A stretch of 64,000 nt of DNA, from the NCBI GenBank assembly GCA_046047495.1, contig JBJOHV010000059.1:1-64000 (forward strand), given 5' to 3'. The position numbers were made by a program, and so were the translations under genes. Each line of letters begins with the position of its first letter. Within the stretch, counting starts at the first letter, position 1. Below are positions 34,184 to 44,374 of this stretch, one piece after another. Origin of the DNA: NORP240 sp046047495. Lineage in GTDB: Bacteria; Pseudomonadota; Gammaproteobacteria; Pseudomonadales; Pseudohongiellaceae. Below the pieces are notes generated by a model. The model worked only from the letters and a program-made list of their open reading frames with translations, ran no database searches and had not been told where the DNA came from.

Positions 34184-36295
34184 TTACCAGATCCGGACCC
34201 TTTCCTCCGGAGGCAGGTACAGGGCATCACCGGGTTGTACATCGAAGGCCTCATACCAGGCATCGTGATTGCGCACACCCCCGTTGGCCCGGTATTCCTC
34301 GGGAGAATGGGGGTCGGAGCGCAACTGGGCCACAAGGGCCTCCTCCCGACGCACCATCTTCCAGGCCTGGGCATAACCGAGGAAGAAACGCTGGTCACCG
34401 GTGAAGCCATCGATGACCGGCGGCTCTTCACCACCCAGGGACAAGCGATAGGCCCGGTAGGCCATGGAAAGACCGCCCACATCCCCGATGTTTTCCCCCA
34501 GGGTCAGCTCGCCGTTCACGAACTGCCCCGGCACCGGTTCATAAGTGTTGTATTGATCCACCAGCTGCTGTGCCAGACTCTCGAAGGTGGCGCGGGACGC
34601 ATCGGACCACCAGTTGCGCTGAACCCCGTTGGCATCGAACTTGGAACCCTGGTCATCGAAACCGTGACCCATCTCATGGCCGATGATGGCGCCGATCGCC
34701 CCGTAATTGACTGCCGGGTCTGCGTGGGGATCGAAGAACGGCGCCTGCAGAATGGCCGCCGGGAAAACGATCTCGTTGAAGCTGGGGTTGTAGTAGGCAT
34801 TCACCGTCTGGGGTGACAGGAACCACTCTTCCCGGTTGGTGGGCTGGTTCAGCTCATTGATGCTCTTCCAGTAATGGAACTCCCGCACCGTGCGGGCATT
34901 GGCCATCAGGTCACCGGGTATGATGTCGATGGGGGACAGGTCGGTCCACTCATCCGGATAGGCGATCTTGGGACGAAACGCATTCAGTTTGGCCAGCGCC
35001 TCGCTACGGGTCGCTTCGTCCATCCAGTCATTTTCCCGAATGCTGGCGCCCAGGGCGCCCCGCAGATTTTCCACCAGGCTTGCCATCTGCTGCTTGGAGG
35101 ATTCGGGGAAATACTGCGCCACATAAAGCTGGCCCAGGGCCTCGCCAAGACCGTTCATGGCGCCGACCCGGGCAACGGCCCGCTCCCAGCGCTCCCGCTG
35201 CTCGGGAGTTCCATTCAGCACCGTGCCATAAAAACGGAAATTTTCCGCGTCGATGTCCTCGGACAGGAGACTGGCGTTGTTGGAAATCAACTGATAGCTG
35301 AGCCAGGCTTTCCAGTCCTCCATAGGACGACTGTTAACCAGCTCGATGGCCGGCAGCATGGCACTGGGATAATTCACATTGAGGTCCTGCAATCCGGTGA
35401 TGCCACCGGCGGCGAAAAACCCATCCCAGTCGAAACCGGGATAGGCGGCCTTGAAATCCGCAAAGCTCATGGGATTGAAGGTCAGGTCGAAATTGCGGCG
35501 CTCGGTGCGCGGCCAGGAAATTTCGGCGATGGCGGTCTCCAGGTCCAGCACGGTTTCCGCCATGCCCTGGGCATTTTCATAACCGGCGAAAGCCAGCATG
35601 CGGGCCACGTGGGCGACGAACTCGGTGCGGGCCTCCAGAAAACGGGGGTCGTCCTGCAGGTAATAATCCCGGTCCGGCAGACTCAGACCGCCGAAGGACA
35701 ATTCGATCTGGTGGCGGTCGGAATTGCTGCGGTCCACATCCACATAAAAGCCGAAGGGCGATGCGGTGCTGTCCAGGCTGGCGCGCCCGAAGGCGGTGGT
35801 CAGCTCAGCGAGGGACGCGATGCCGTCGATATTGGCCAGGGCCTCCCGCAGAGGCGCGATGCCAAGCCCATTGAGAGCATCCACATCCATGAAGCTGCGG
35901 TAATAGTCGACAATCTTCTGCTCCAGGGAGCCCCGGGCCGGTTCCGAGGCCACCAGGTTGTCTATGATGCCATTGACCTGTTCATCGGTGCGCTCGGCCA
36001 GCAGGTTGAAGAGTCCATAACCGCTGCGGTCGGCGGGAATCTCAACCGTGTCGATCCAGTTGCCGTTGGCGTAACGGAAAAAGTTGTCGCCGGGCCTGAC
36101 GGCGGTGTCGCGATCCTCCAGCACCACGCCCCAGTCACCCAGTTCGGGACTGGCTGCCGGGGTGGCTGCCTGAGGTTCGGTTGTGGAGAGTGTGGCGGGG
36201 GAATTGCCGGTACGGGGGTCGCCGGACTGCTGGGGCCCGCAGGCCACCAGCAGTAACAGACCAACAGTGAAAAGCGTACAGCGTTGAATGCCCAT
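34184..36295 (-). CDS. M13-family metallopeptidase, lipoprotein
   Basis: A 703-residue neprilysin/PepO-type zinc peptidase. The N-terminus is a lipoprotein signal with lipobox LVAC, followed by a low-complexity Thr/Ala linker. The first M13 domain starts with PGDNFFRYANGNWID and the catalytic domain has the zinc motif HEMGH at about residue 535 (GHEMGHGFDDQGSKFD) and the ENIGDVGG Glu ligand motif. The C-terminus ends with ERVRIW, near the usual CxVW end of the family. It should be anchored in the outer membrane or periplasm and cleave peptides. Confidence 0.92.
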   Translation of the reverse strand: MGIQRCTLFTVGLLLLVACGPQQSGDPRTGNSPATLSTTEPQAATPAASPELGDWGVVLEDRDTAVRPGDNFFRYANGNWIDTVEIPADRSGYGLFNLLAERTDEQVNGIIDNLVASEPARGSLEQKIVDYYRSFMDVDALNGLGIAPLREALANIDGIASLAELTTAFGRASLDSTASPFGFYVDVDRSNSDRHQIELSFGGLSLPDRDYYLQDDPRFLEARTEFVAHVARMLAFAGYENAQGMAETVLDLETAIAEISWPRTERRNFDLTFNPMSFADFKAAYPGFDWDGFFAAGGITGLQDLNVNYPSAMLPAIELVNSRPMEDWKAWLSYQLISNNASLLSEDIDAENFRFYGTVLNGTPEQRERWERAVARVGAMNGLGEALGQLYVAQYFPESSKQQMASLVENLRGALGASIRENDWMDEATRSEALAKLNAFRPKIAYPDEWTDLSPIDIIPGDLMANARTVREFHYWKSINELNQPTNREEWFLSPQTVNAYYNPSFNEIVFPAAILQAPFFDPHADPAVNYGAIGAIIGHEMGHGFDDQGSKFDANGVQRNWWSDASRATFESLAQQLVDQYNTYEPVPGQFVNGELTLGENIGDVGGLSMAYRAYRLSLGGEEPPVIDGFTGDQRFFLGYAQAWKMVRREEALVAQLRSDPHSPEEYRANGGVRNHDAWYEAFDVQPGDALYLPPEERVRIW

Positions 36296-36352
36296 GGCGT
36301 CAAACCTCCGTTACGATTCCCGATTGGCCAGCCGACTCAGCTGTGCAGCTGA

Positions 36353-38470
36353 TCACTCGGCGGCAGCAAACTCCTGCAGCTCATCTTCGCTGATTTCCTT
36401 CATGCTCAGCTTGATGCGACCACGGGCGTCCAGATCGGTGACCTTGACCACCACTTCCTGGCCTTCCTTCAGGTACTCGCTGATGTCTTCCACCCGATCC
36501 TTGGAGATCTGGGAGATGTGCACCAGCCCGTCCTTGCCGGGCAGGATGGTGACGAAGGCGCCAAAGTCCACGATACGTGCCACTTTGCCCTTGTACAGTC
36601 TTCCCACTTCCGCTTCCGCGGTAATGGCCAGCACGCGGTTGACCGCGGCGTCACGTGACGTGGCGTCCTCACCGTAGATGCGGATGGTGCCGTCGTCGTC
36701 GATGTCGATGGAGGCGCCGGTCTCTTCGGTGATGGCACGGATCACAGCACCACCTTTACCGATCACGTCGCGGATCTTGTCGGCATCGATCTTCATGGTG
36801 GCCATGGAAGGCGCATTCTCGGAAATGGTTTCACGCGGTGCAGAGATCACCTTGTTCATTTCCGCCAGAATGTGCAACCTGGCTTCGTGAGCCTGCTGCA
36901 GGGCAATCTCCATGATTTCCTCGGTGATACCCTGGATCTTGATGTCCATCTGCAGCGCGGTGACACCCTTGTCGGTTCCCGCCACCTTGAAGTCCATGTC
37001 ACCCAGGTGGTCTTCGTCACCCAGGATGTCGGTCAGCACCGCAAAGCGATTGCCTTCCTTGATCAGACCCATGGCGATACCCGCCACCGGCGCGGAAACC
37101 GGCACACCGGCATCCATCAACGCGAGGCTGGAACCGCACACGCTGGCCATGGAACTGGAGCCGTTGGACTCGGTGATTTCCGATACCACACGAATGGCAT
37201 AGGGGAAGCTGGCTTCGCTGGGCATGACTGCCGCCACACCGCGCTTGGCCAGACGGCCGTGGCCGATCTCGCGACGCTTGGGTCCGCTCATGAAGCCGGT
37301 TTCGCCCACGGAGAACGGCGGGAAGTTGTAGTGGAACATGAAGGACTCTTTCTTGGAGCCTTCCAGGCCTTCGATCAACTGGGCATCCCGAATGGCGCCG
37401 AGGGTGGTGACCACCAGAGCCTGGGTCTCACCGCGGGTGAACAGGGCCGAACCGTGGGCCTTGGGCAGCACACCAACTTCCACGGCGATATTGCGCACCG
37501 TGCGGGTGTCCCGGCCATCAATACGCGGCGCGCCTTCGAGAATGCGGTTGCGCACGATTTTCTTCTCCAGGGATGAGAATACCCCCTGCACGTCGGCAGC
37601 GCTGATTCCGCTGCCTTCGGTGGCAAACTGCTCGATGGCCTGCGCCTGCAGCTTGCTGATGGTGTCATAGCGCACCATTTTCTCGGAGATCTGATAGGCA
37701 TCGGTGACAGCCTGGGTGAATGCCCCGGCCACCACGTCGGTCAGTGACTGATTGGCCACCGCCGGCTGCCAGTCCCAGGCCGGCTTGCCAGCCGCGGACT
37801 TCAGCTCGTTGATGGCGTCGATCACCACCTGCATCTCATCGTGGGCAAACAGCACGGCACCCAGCATCTGGTCTTCGGTCAATTGCTTGGCTTCCGACTC
37901 CACCATCAGCACGGCAGACCGGGTACCCGCCACCACCATGTCCAGCAGGGAGGTTTCCAGCTGCTTGACGTTGGGATTGAGGACATAACCGGTCTGGGCG
38001 TCGTAACCAACCCGGGCGGCACCGATGGGTTCCAGAAACGGCACGCCGGAAATGGCCAGGGCAGCAGATGCCCCGATCAGGGCGGCGATATCCGGATCCT
38101 CATCCTTGCTGGCGGATATGACGGTGCAGATCACCTGCACCTCATTCATGAACCCCTTCGGGAACAGCGGCCGGATGGGTCGGTCGATCAGGCGTGAAGT
38201 GAGGGTTTCCTTTTCAGTGGGACGCCCTTCGCGCTTGAAGAAACCGCCGGGAATCTTGCCGACGGCATAGGTCTTTTCCTGGTAATTCACGGTCAGCGGG
38301 AAGAAATCCTGCCCTGCCTGCACGTTCTTTCTCGCTACAACAGTTGCCAATACCTGGGTGTCTCCCATGGTCACTACAACCGCTCCAGTCGCCTGTCTTG
38401 CGATCTTGCCCGTTTCCAGGGTGACCGTCTGACCACCGAACTGGAAAGTCTTGCTTACTGGATTGAACAT
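36353..38470 (-). CDS. pnp: Polyribonucleotide nucleotidyltransferase (PNPase)
   Basis: A 705-residue 3'-5' phosphorolytic exoribonuclease of the degradosome. Two RNase PH domains (the second containing GETQALVVTTLG), the KH domain (DKIRDVIGKGGAVIRAI) and the S1 domain (GRLYKGKVARIVDFGAFV, VHISQIS) follow in order. It is the last gene of the nusA-infB-rbfA-truB-rpsO-pnp series, 25 bases after rpsO, as in E. coli where it is regulated by RNase III processing and autocontrol. Confidence 0.98.
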   Translation of the reverse strand: MFNPVSKTFQFGGQTVTLETGKIARQATGAVVVTMGDTQVLATVVARKNVQAGQDFFPLTVNYQEKTYAVGKIPGGFFKREGRPTEKETLTSRLIDRPIRPLFPKGFMNEVQVICTVISASKDEDPDIAALIGASAALAISGVPFLEPIGAARVGYDAQTGYVLNPNVKQLETSLLDMVVAGTRSAVLMVESEAKQLTEDQMLGAVLFAHDEMQVVIDAINELKSAAGKPAWDWQPAVANQSLTDVVAGAFTQAVTDAYQISEKMVRYDTISKLQAQAIEQFATEGSGISAADVQGVFSSLEKKIVRNRILEGAPRIDGRDTRTVRNIAVEVGVLPKAHGSALFTRGETQALVVTTLGAIRDAQLIEGLEGSKKESFMFHYNFPPFSVGETGFMSGPKRREIGHGRLAKRGVAAVMPSEASFPYAIRVVSEITESNGSSSMASVCGSSLALMDAGVPVSAPVAGIAMGLIKEGNRFAVLTDILGDEDHLGDMDFKVAGTDKGVTALQMDIKIQGITEEIMEIALQQAHEARLHILAEMNKVISAPRETISENAPSMATMKIDADKIRDVIGKGGAVIRAITEETGASIDIDDDGTIRIYGEDATSRDAAVNRVLAITAEAEVGRLYKGKVARIVDFGAFVTILPGKDGLVHISQISKDRVEDISEYLKEGQEVVVKVTDLDARGRIKLSMKEISEDELQEFAAAE

Positions 38471-38495
38471 AACTGATTCCTGTTACCTGATTTTT

Positions 38496-38765
38496 TTAGC
38501 GACGCAGTCCCAGTCGCTTGATGAGTGTTGCATAGCGCTCGACGTCCTTACGCTTCAAATAGTCAAGCAGCTTGCGGCGGCTGTTCACCATGCGGATCAG
38601 ACCCCGTCGTGAGTGGTGGTCATGGGCATGTTGCTTGAAGTGATCCTGCAGCTGGTTGATGTTTTCGCTCAGCAGCGCCACCTGGACTTCCGGCGAACCG
38701 GTGTCCCCGTCTTTCTGCGCATATTGCTTGATGATCGTTTCTTTCTGTTCAGTTGATAAAGCCAT
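38496..38765 (-). CDS. rpsO: 30S ribosomal protein S15
   Basis: An 89-residue protein, the standard size, with the conserved block GDTGSPEVQVALLSENINQLQDHFK and RRGLIRMVNSRRKLLDYLK. The ATG at 38765 has an ACGGAG ribosome site upstream and gives the usual MALSTEQK start; an upstream in-frame ATG at 38834 is not used by the family. S15 binds the central domain of 16S rRNA and in E. coli represses its own translation. Confidence 0.98.
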   Translation of the reverse strand: MALSTEQKETIIKQYAQKDGDTGSPEVQVALLSENINQLQDHFKQHAHDHHSRRGLIRMVNSRRKLLDYLKRKDVERYATLIKRLGLRR

Positions 38766-38873
38766 TTTCTGCTCCGTTAATATGCAATTGATTGAAGTAA
38801 AGTTGTGACATCCACTGCCATCCAGCATAACCACGCATATTTGTAGTTACCTGGCTCCCTGTTCGCGGACCGA

Positions 38874-39806
38874 TCAGTCCACGATCATTCGGCGCGGGGC
38901 TACTCTCCCGTCATCCAGAATACTGCCTATGCCGATGAACTGGTCACCTTCATAGAGTCTCACCAGACCATCTTCCGGCAGGTGGCGCACCAGCACCGGC
39001 TGCCCCTGCCTCATGCAACGCGCCGTCACCTCCGGCAATACCACCTCCGGCAGATTGCTGACGGCCTGATCCATTCCCACCAGCAGACCGTCGATGGCAG
39101 CAAAGCCTTCGTCCGCCCCGGCGGTCGCGTCCCGCAGCTCCCGCAGACGTTCAACGGTCACGGCATCCTGCTCGGTGAACACGCCGGCCCGGGTGCGACG
39201 CAGCGCCGTGACATGGGCACCGCAACCCAGCAGGTTCCCCAGGTCATCCGCCAGGGTACGCACATAGGTGCCCTTGCTGCAGTCGATCTCCAGGGTCAGG
39301 GTATCGCCATCCCGTTCCAGCAGCTCCAGACGATACACCACCACCGGCCTGGCCTCCCGCTCCACATCCACTCCCTGTCGCGCCAGTTTGTACAGGGGCA
39401 CACCCTGGTGTTTCAGGGCGGAGTACATGGGCGGCACCTGCTGGATGCTGCCCGTCAGGCTGGTCAGGGCGGCTCCGAGCTCGGCATCGGATATGACCGG
39501 ATCATCCACCCTTTGTATCACCGCGCCTTCCGCATCACCCGTATCGGTACGGATACCGAGCCTGATCGCGACCCGGTACGTCTTGTCCGCGTTCAGCAAA
39601 AACTGGGACAGCTTGGTGGCTTCTCCCAGGCACAGCGGCAACACACCGGTCGCCAACGGGTCCAGGCTGCCGGTATGACCCGCCTTGGACGCATTGTAAA
39701 TGCGTTTCACTTCCTGCAGGGCGGCATTCGAACTGACCCCGGGTCCCTTGTCCAGAACCAGGATACCGTTGACCTGTCTGCCCGCCTGTCGCCGCCGCTT
39801 GCTCAA
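38874..39806 (-). CDS. truB: tRNA pseudouridine(55) synthase TruB
   Basis: A 310-residue pseudouridine synthase. Its active-site motif is GSLDPLATGVLPL with the catalytic Asp; KTYRVAIRLG and CSKGTYVRTLADDLG are further signatures. The likely start is a TTG at 39806, one base after the rbfA stop, giving the canonical SKRRRQAGRQVNGILVLDK N-terminus; an ATG at 39845 would add 13 residues and overlap rbfA by 38 bases. Confidence 0.95.
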   Translation of the reverse strand: MSKRRRQAGRQVNGILVLDKGPGVSSNAALQEVKRIYNASKAGHTGSLDPLATGVLPLCLGEATKLSQFLLNADKTYRVAIRLGIRTDTGDAEGAVIQRVDDPVISDAELGAALTSLTGSIQQVPPMYSALKHQGVPLYKLARQGVDVEREARPVVVYRLELLERDGDTLTLEIDCSKGTYVRTLADDLGNLLGCGAHVTALRRTRAGVFTEQDAVTVERLRELRDATAGADEGFAAIDGLLVGMDQAVSNLPEVVLPEVTARCMRQGQPVLVRHLPEDGLVRLYEGDQFIGIGSILDDGRVAPRRMIVD

Positions 39807-39807
39807 T

Positions 39808-40227
39808 TTAGTGGTGTAGATCCCGGTCCGCCGCAATGGCGTCATCGATCAGGGATGACAACCTCTGACCGCGCACGATGCTGGCATCGTAAATGAACTG
39901 CAGTTTCGGCGTGGTGCGCAGGCGCAGGCGCTTGGCCAGCAGGGTACGCAGAAACCCCGCCGCCCGGTTGAGCGCCTTGACGTTCTCATCGATCTCCAGC
40001 CTGTCCAGCTCACCCAGGGGTTCGGCAGCGGACCCTTCCGCGTGCGTGAGTCCCGAATTCATCACCGTCACAAACACCTTCGCATGGGCCAGGTCGCGGC
40101 TCACTTCCACACCCGTGATGGAGACCATGCCGATACGTGGATCATTGACCTCCAACTGGATCAACATGGCCAGTTCGCGCTGAATCTGGTCTGCGATCTT
40201 TTGTAACCTGGGTGAAGCTTCGCTCAT
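39808..40227 (-). CDS. rbfA: Ribosome-binding factor A
   Basis: A 139-residue KH-like protein needed for 16S rRNA 5'-end processing and 30S maturation in the cold. The signatures are RLQKIADQIQRELA, NDPRIGMVSITGVEVSRDLAHAKVFV and LRLRTTPKLQFIYD. The ATG at 40227 gives the usual SEASPRL start; the ATG at 40239 adds four residues. It lies 24 bases after infB in the nusA operon. Confidence 0.95.
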   Translation of the reverse strand: MSEASPRLQKIADQIQRELAMLIQLEVNDPRIGMVSITGVEVSRDLAHAKVFVTVMNSGLTHAEGSAAEPLGELDRLEIDENVKALNRAAGFLRTLLAKRLRLRTTPKLQFIYDASIVRGQRLSSLIDDAIAADRDLHH

Positions 40228-40251
40228 ACCTGTTCCCAAACCAACCCTGTA

Positions 40252-42792
40252 TCAGAGGGTACGCGCTACTTCACGGGTCTCGTACACTTCAATCTTGTCA
40301 CCCACACGCACATCGGTGTAGTTCTTCACCCCGATGCCGCATTCCATGCCATTACGGACCTCGTTGACGTCGTCCTTGAAGCGTCGCAGGGATTCTAGCT
40401 CGCCCTGGTAGATCACCACGTTGTCGCGCAGCACACGGATGGGCTTGCTGCGATAAACCGTGCCTTCGATCACCATGCTGCCGGCGATCTGGCCGTACTT
40501 GGGTGAGTTGAACACATCCCGCACCTCGGCCACCCCGAGAATTTCCTCGCGGATCTCCGGCTTCAGCATGCCGCCGAGGATGGCCTTGGCGTCGTTGATG
40601 ACGTCATAAATGATGTTGTAGTAGCGCAGCTCCAGCCCTTCCTTCTCGATGATCTCGCGGGCCGCCTTGTCGGCGCGCACGTCGAAACCGATGAGCATGG
40701 CCTTGGACGTGGCCGCCAGGTGCGCGTCGGTTTCGGAAATGCCGCCGACTCCGGAGCCCACGATGTTGAGCTCCACTTCCTCGTTGCCCAGTTTGCTGAG
40801 GGAAGAACTGATGGCCTCCAGCGAACCACGCACATCGGCCTTGAGCACCACGTTGAAGATCTTTTTCGAATCCTTGCCGATACCGGCAAACATGGTTTCC
40901 AGCTTGCCGGTTTTCTGCAGGGCATGCTGGCTGTCACGGTGACGTTCACGACGGAACTCCGCCACTTCGCGGGCTTTCTTCTCGTCTTCCACCACGACGA
41001 ATTCGTCGCCTGCCTCCGGCACATTGTTCAAGCCCAGGATCTCCACGGGAATGGAGGGGCCGGCCATCGCGACCTGCTGACCGTTCTCATCGATCAAAGC
41101 CCTGACCCTGCCGAATTCATGACCGGCCAGGACGACGTCACCGGTGCGCAAGGTGCCGTTCTGCACCAGCACAGAGGCCACCGGACCGCGCCCTTTGTCC
41201 AGACGGGACTCGATCACCACGCCGCTGCCGGGCACGTCCGTGAATGCCTTCAACTCCAGCAATTCAGCCTGCAGCAGCACCGCTTCCAACAGATCGTCCA
41301 CGCCCATGCCGGTATGGGCCGATACGGGTACAAACTGGGTATCGCCACCCCAGTCGTCGGGAATCACGTCCAGGGCGGAAAGCTCGCTCTTGACCCGGTC
41401 GGGGTCCGCGCTTTCCTTGTCCATCTTGTTGATGGCCACCACCAAGGGCACTTTCGCGGCCTTGGCATGCTGTACTGCTTCCTCGGTCTGCGGCATGACG
41501 CCGTCATCGGCGGCAACCACCAGAACCACCACGTCGGTAGCCTTGGCACCGCGCGAACGCATGGCGCTGAATGCGGCGTGGCCCGGCGTGTCAAGGAAGC
41601 TCACCATGCCGCGGTCGGTGTTCACATGGTAGGCACCGATGTGCTGGGTGATGCCACCCGCCTCATGGGATGCCACTGATGACTTGCGGATGTAATCCAG
41701 CAGAGAAGTCTTGCCGTGGTCGACGTGACCCATGACGGTTACCACGGGCGCGCGGGTAATCTGCTCCTTGCCTTCCTTCAGCGCCAGGCTTTCGTATAAC
41801 TGTTCTTCAATGGCATCAGCCGATACGAACCTGGCCTTGTGTCCAAACTCCTCGATGAGAAGCGTGGCGGTATCCTGATCCAGAATCTGGTTGATGGTGG
41901 CCATGACGCCCATCTTGAACAGAGCCTTGATGATCTCGGCAGACTTGACGGACATTTTCTGCGCCAGATCGGCAACGGTATTGGCTTCCCCGATGGAAAC
42001 TTCCCGGGAAATGAATTCGGTCGGCTTTTCGAAGGCATGCTGCTTTTCGGCACGGGTTTTCTGCTTGCGTCCGGGACGGCGCAGATGTCCTTCCACTTCC
42101 TCGTACTCACCATCGGCCAGCACGAAATCGTCGGCACTGGGCTTGCCCTTGCCCTGGCGACGCATGGCCTTCTCGCGCTGCTTGACGTGGGCCTTCTTGG
42201 CCTCTTCCTGCTCCTCATCCTCGGTCTTGGTGCGTCGCTTGGCAGGCTTGCCGGTCTTGGCGGCTTCGGCTGCTTCGGCGGCCGCCACGGCCTCCGGCGT
42301 GGGCTGCAGTTTACGGGCGTCTGTCGTGGTTGCGGATGCGGCTGCCTCTGCTGCGGGCGTGATGGTTTCTGCAGCTTTGGTTTCAGTCTGGCCAGCAGTG
42401 GGTTCAAGCGCCGGCGTCGCCGCAGCTTCAACCGGTGCCTCCACTTCCTTCATCACTGCCGACTTGTCGTCTTCGGCAAGGGTGCTGCGCTTCACATAGG
42501 TGCGCTTCTTGCGCACCTCGACAGCCACGGTCTTGCTGCGGCCATGGGATGGTGCCGATTTCAGGGTCGCGATGGTCTTTCGCTTGAGCGTAATCTTGCG
42601 CGGCGCAGTATCAGTTGCATTTCTGTCACCATGACTGCGCCGCAAAAACAGCAAAAGCGTGTTTTTGTCATCGTTGGTGATCGTCTCGTCGGCGCTGGTG
42701 TGGGGCAGACCGGCTTCCTTTATCTGGGAAAGGAGCTTGTCCACCGAAACACCCACCACGCTGGCGAGTTCACTGACTGTTGCATCTGCCAT
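40252..42792 (-). CDS. infB: Translation initiation factor IF-2
   Basis: An 846-residue GTPase that places fMet-tRNA on the 30S subunit. The N-terminal IF2_N-like segment (VSELASVVGVSVDKLLSQIKEAG) is followed by a long Ala/Lys/Glu-rich linker and a second IF2_N (VADLAQKMSVKSAEIIKALFKMG). The G domain has GHVDHGKTSLLD (G1), DTPGHAAF (G3) and NKMDK (G4), then domains II-IV ending in VGDKIEVYETREVARTL. The start has an AGAGGT ribosome site seven bases upstream. Confidence 0.98.
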   Translation of the reverse strand: MADATVSELASVVGVSVDKLLSQIKEAGLPHTSADETITNDDKNTLLLFLRRSHGDRNATDTAPRKITLKRKTIATLKSAPSHGRSKTVAVEVRKKRTYVKRSTLAEDDKSAVMKEVEAPVEAAATPALEPTAGQTETKAAETITPAAEAAASATTTDARKLQPTPEAVAAAEAAEAAKTGKPAKRRTKTEDEEQEEAKKAHVKQREKAMRRQGKGKPSADDFVLADGEYEEVEGHLRRPGRKQKTRAEKQHAFEKPTEFISREVSIGEANTVADLAQKMSVKSAEIIKALFKMGVMATINQILDQDTATLLIEEFGHKARFVSADAIEEQLYESLALKEGKEQITRAPVVTVMGHVDHGKTSLLDYIRKSSVASHEAGGITQHIGAYHVNTDRGMVSFLDTPGHAAFSAMRSRGAKATDVVVLVVAADDGVMPQTEEAVQHAKAAKVPLVVAINKMDKESADPDRVKSELSALDVIPDDWGGDTQFVPVSAHTGMGVDDLLEAVLLQAELLELKAFTDVPGSGVVIESRLDKGRGPVASVLVQNGTLRTGDVVLAGHEFGRVRALIDENGQQVAMAGPSIPVEILGLNNVPEAGDEFVVVEDEKKAREVAEFRRERHRDSQHALQKTGKLETMFAGIGKDSKKIFNVVLKADVRGSLEAISSSLSKLGNEEVELNIVGSGVGGISETDAHLAATSKAMLIGFDVRADKAAREIIEKEGLELRYYNIIYDVINDAKAILGGMLKPEIREEILGVAEVRDVFNSPKYGQIAGSMVIEGTVYRSKPIRVLRDNVVIYQGELESLRRFKDDVNEVRNGMECGIGVKNYTDVRVGDKIEVYETREVARTL

Positions 42793-42833
42793 GTAAGTTA
42801 CCTCTTTACCGCCTGTCCACGCGAAAGCCCTTT

Positions 42834-44321
42834 TTACTCAAACCAGGGTGCCCGCGCTGCCATTATGAGCTTACCGGCTCTTTCTTCATCCATGTCTTCA
42901 ATATCCATGAGCTCGTCAATGGACTGTTCTGCAAGTTCTTCCATGTTCAATATGCCTTTCTTCGCCAGCGCCAGCGCCAGCACATCATCCATGCCTTCCA
43001 TTCCCAATAGATCATCTGCAATGTTGGCGCTGGACAGATCCTCCTCCGAGGCGATGGCCTGGGTCAGCAGGGCATCCTTGGCGCGGTTGCGCAACTCATT
43101 GGCGATCTCTTCATCGAATCCTTCGATGGCAATGATTTCGTCGATTGGCACATAGGCAATTTCCTCGAGGGAGGTGAAGCCCTCCTGCACCAGCACTTCC
43201 GCGACTTCCTCGTCGACGTCGAGCTTCTGGACAAACAGGTCGATGTAGTTGCTGGATTCCTGCTGCTGCTTGGCAGCCGCTTCCTCCTCGCTCATGACAT
43301 TGATTGTCCAACCGGTCAGTTCGCTCGACAGGCGCACGTTCTGGCCATTGCGCCCGATGGCCTGGGCAAGGTTTTCCTCGGCCACGGCCACATCCATGGT
43401 GTGACTGTCTTCGTCCACGATGATGGATGCCACATCCGCCGGCGCCATGGAATTGATGACCAGCTGTGCGGGGTTGTCGTCCCACAAAATGATGTCGATG
43501 CGCTCGTTGGCCAATTCGTTGGAAACCACCTGTACCCGCGATCCGCGCATGCCCACACAGGCCCCGACAGGATCGATACGGCCATCGTTGGTGCTGACCA
43601 CGATCTTGGCACGTGATCCCGGGTCCCGGGCCGCTGCCTTGATCTCGATGACTTCTTCGGAGATTTCCGGTACTTCGATCTTGAACAATTCGATGAGCAT
43701 CTTGGGTGATGTGCGGCTCAGGATGAGCTGAGGGCCCCGTGGCTCGGATTTGACTTCCATCAGCAGGGCGCGCAGACGGTCACCCATGCGGAAGGTTTCG
43801 CGGGGAATCATCTGATCACGGGGCAGCAGGCCTTCTGCGTTGTTGCCCAGATCCACGATGACATTGTCACGGGTGACCTTTTTCACGGTGCCCGACACCA
43901 GCTTGCCCACCCGGTCCTTGTACTGGGAAATGACGATTTCCCGTTCGGCTTCCCGAACTTTCTGCACGATGACCTGCTTGGCTGTCTGGGCGGCGATACG
44001 ACCGAATTCCACATTGGGAATCTTTTCTTCGACCGTGTCCCCGATGGCCAGTGCGGCATCCTTCTCCTGAGCCTGGGCAAGGGTCAACTGTGCCTCCGGC
44101 TCCAGATAATCCTCGTCACTCACCACAGTCCAAACCCGGAAGGACTCGTATTCACCCGTTTTGCGATCGACCGCAACCCGGCAATCGATTTCCTCATTGC
44201 CGTGCAATTTTTTGGTTGCAGTGGCCAGCGCCGACTCGATTGCCTCGAAAATGACCTCCCGCGACACTCCCTTCTCATTGGAGACCGCGTCTGCAACCAT
44301 CAAAATTTCTTTGCTCATCAT
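42834..44321 (-). CDS. nusA: Transcription termination/antitermination factor NusA
   Basis: A 495-residue RNA polymerase-binding factor. The N-terminal domain (EILMVADAVSNEKGVSREVIFEAIESALATA) precedes an S1 domain (GKLVSGTVKKVTRDNVIVDLG), KH1-KH2 (ACVGMRGSRVQVV, then GRNGQNVRL) and two C-terminal acidic repeats (LFVQKLDVDEEVAEVLVQEGFTSLEEIAYV and a second copy ending DEERAGKLIMAAR). The start codon is ATG at 44321, with a second ATG directly after it. It follows rimP with a 53-base gap. Confidence 0.98.
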   Translation of the reverse strand: MMSKEILMVADAVSNEKGVSREVIFEAIESALATATKKLHGNEEIDCRVAVDRKTGEYESFRVWTVVSDEDYLEPEAQLTLAQAQEKDAALAIGDTVEEKIPNVEFGRIAAQTAKQVIVQKVREAEREIVISQYKDRVGKLVSGTVKKVTRDNVIVDLGNNAEGLLPRDQMIPRETFRMGDRLRALLMEVKSEPRGPQLILSRTSPKMLIELFKIEVPEISEEVIEIKAAARDPGSRAKIVVSTNDGRIDPVGACVGMRGSRVQVVSNELANERIDIILWDDNPAQLVINSMAPADVASIIVDEDSHTMDVAVAEENLAQAIGRNGQNVRLSSELTGWTINVMSEEEAAAKQQQESSNYIDLFVQKLDVDEEVAEVLVQEGFTSLEEIAYVPIDEIIAIEGFDEEIANELRNRAKDALLTQAIASEEDLSSANIADDLLGMEGMDDVLALALAKKGILNMEELAEQSIDELMDIEDMDEERAGKLIMAARAPWFE

Positions 44322-44374
44322 ATCCGTGTACCTTACCCAATGACGACTGCTACGGGTTAAATCTTCCAGCCCCG

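Noticed and set aside
34874..36256. 460-codon open frame antisense to the M13 peptidase
   Set aside because: Shadow frame; the peptidase on the other strand has lipobox and zinc motif in order.
41839..43155. 438-codon open frame antisense to infB and nusA
   Set aside because: It spans two well-identified genes and contains Cys/Gly/Leu repeats typical of the reverse of Ala/Glu-rich linker codons.
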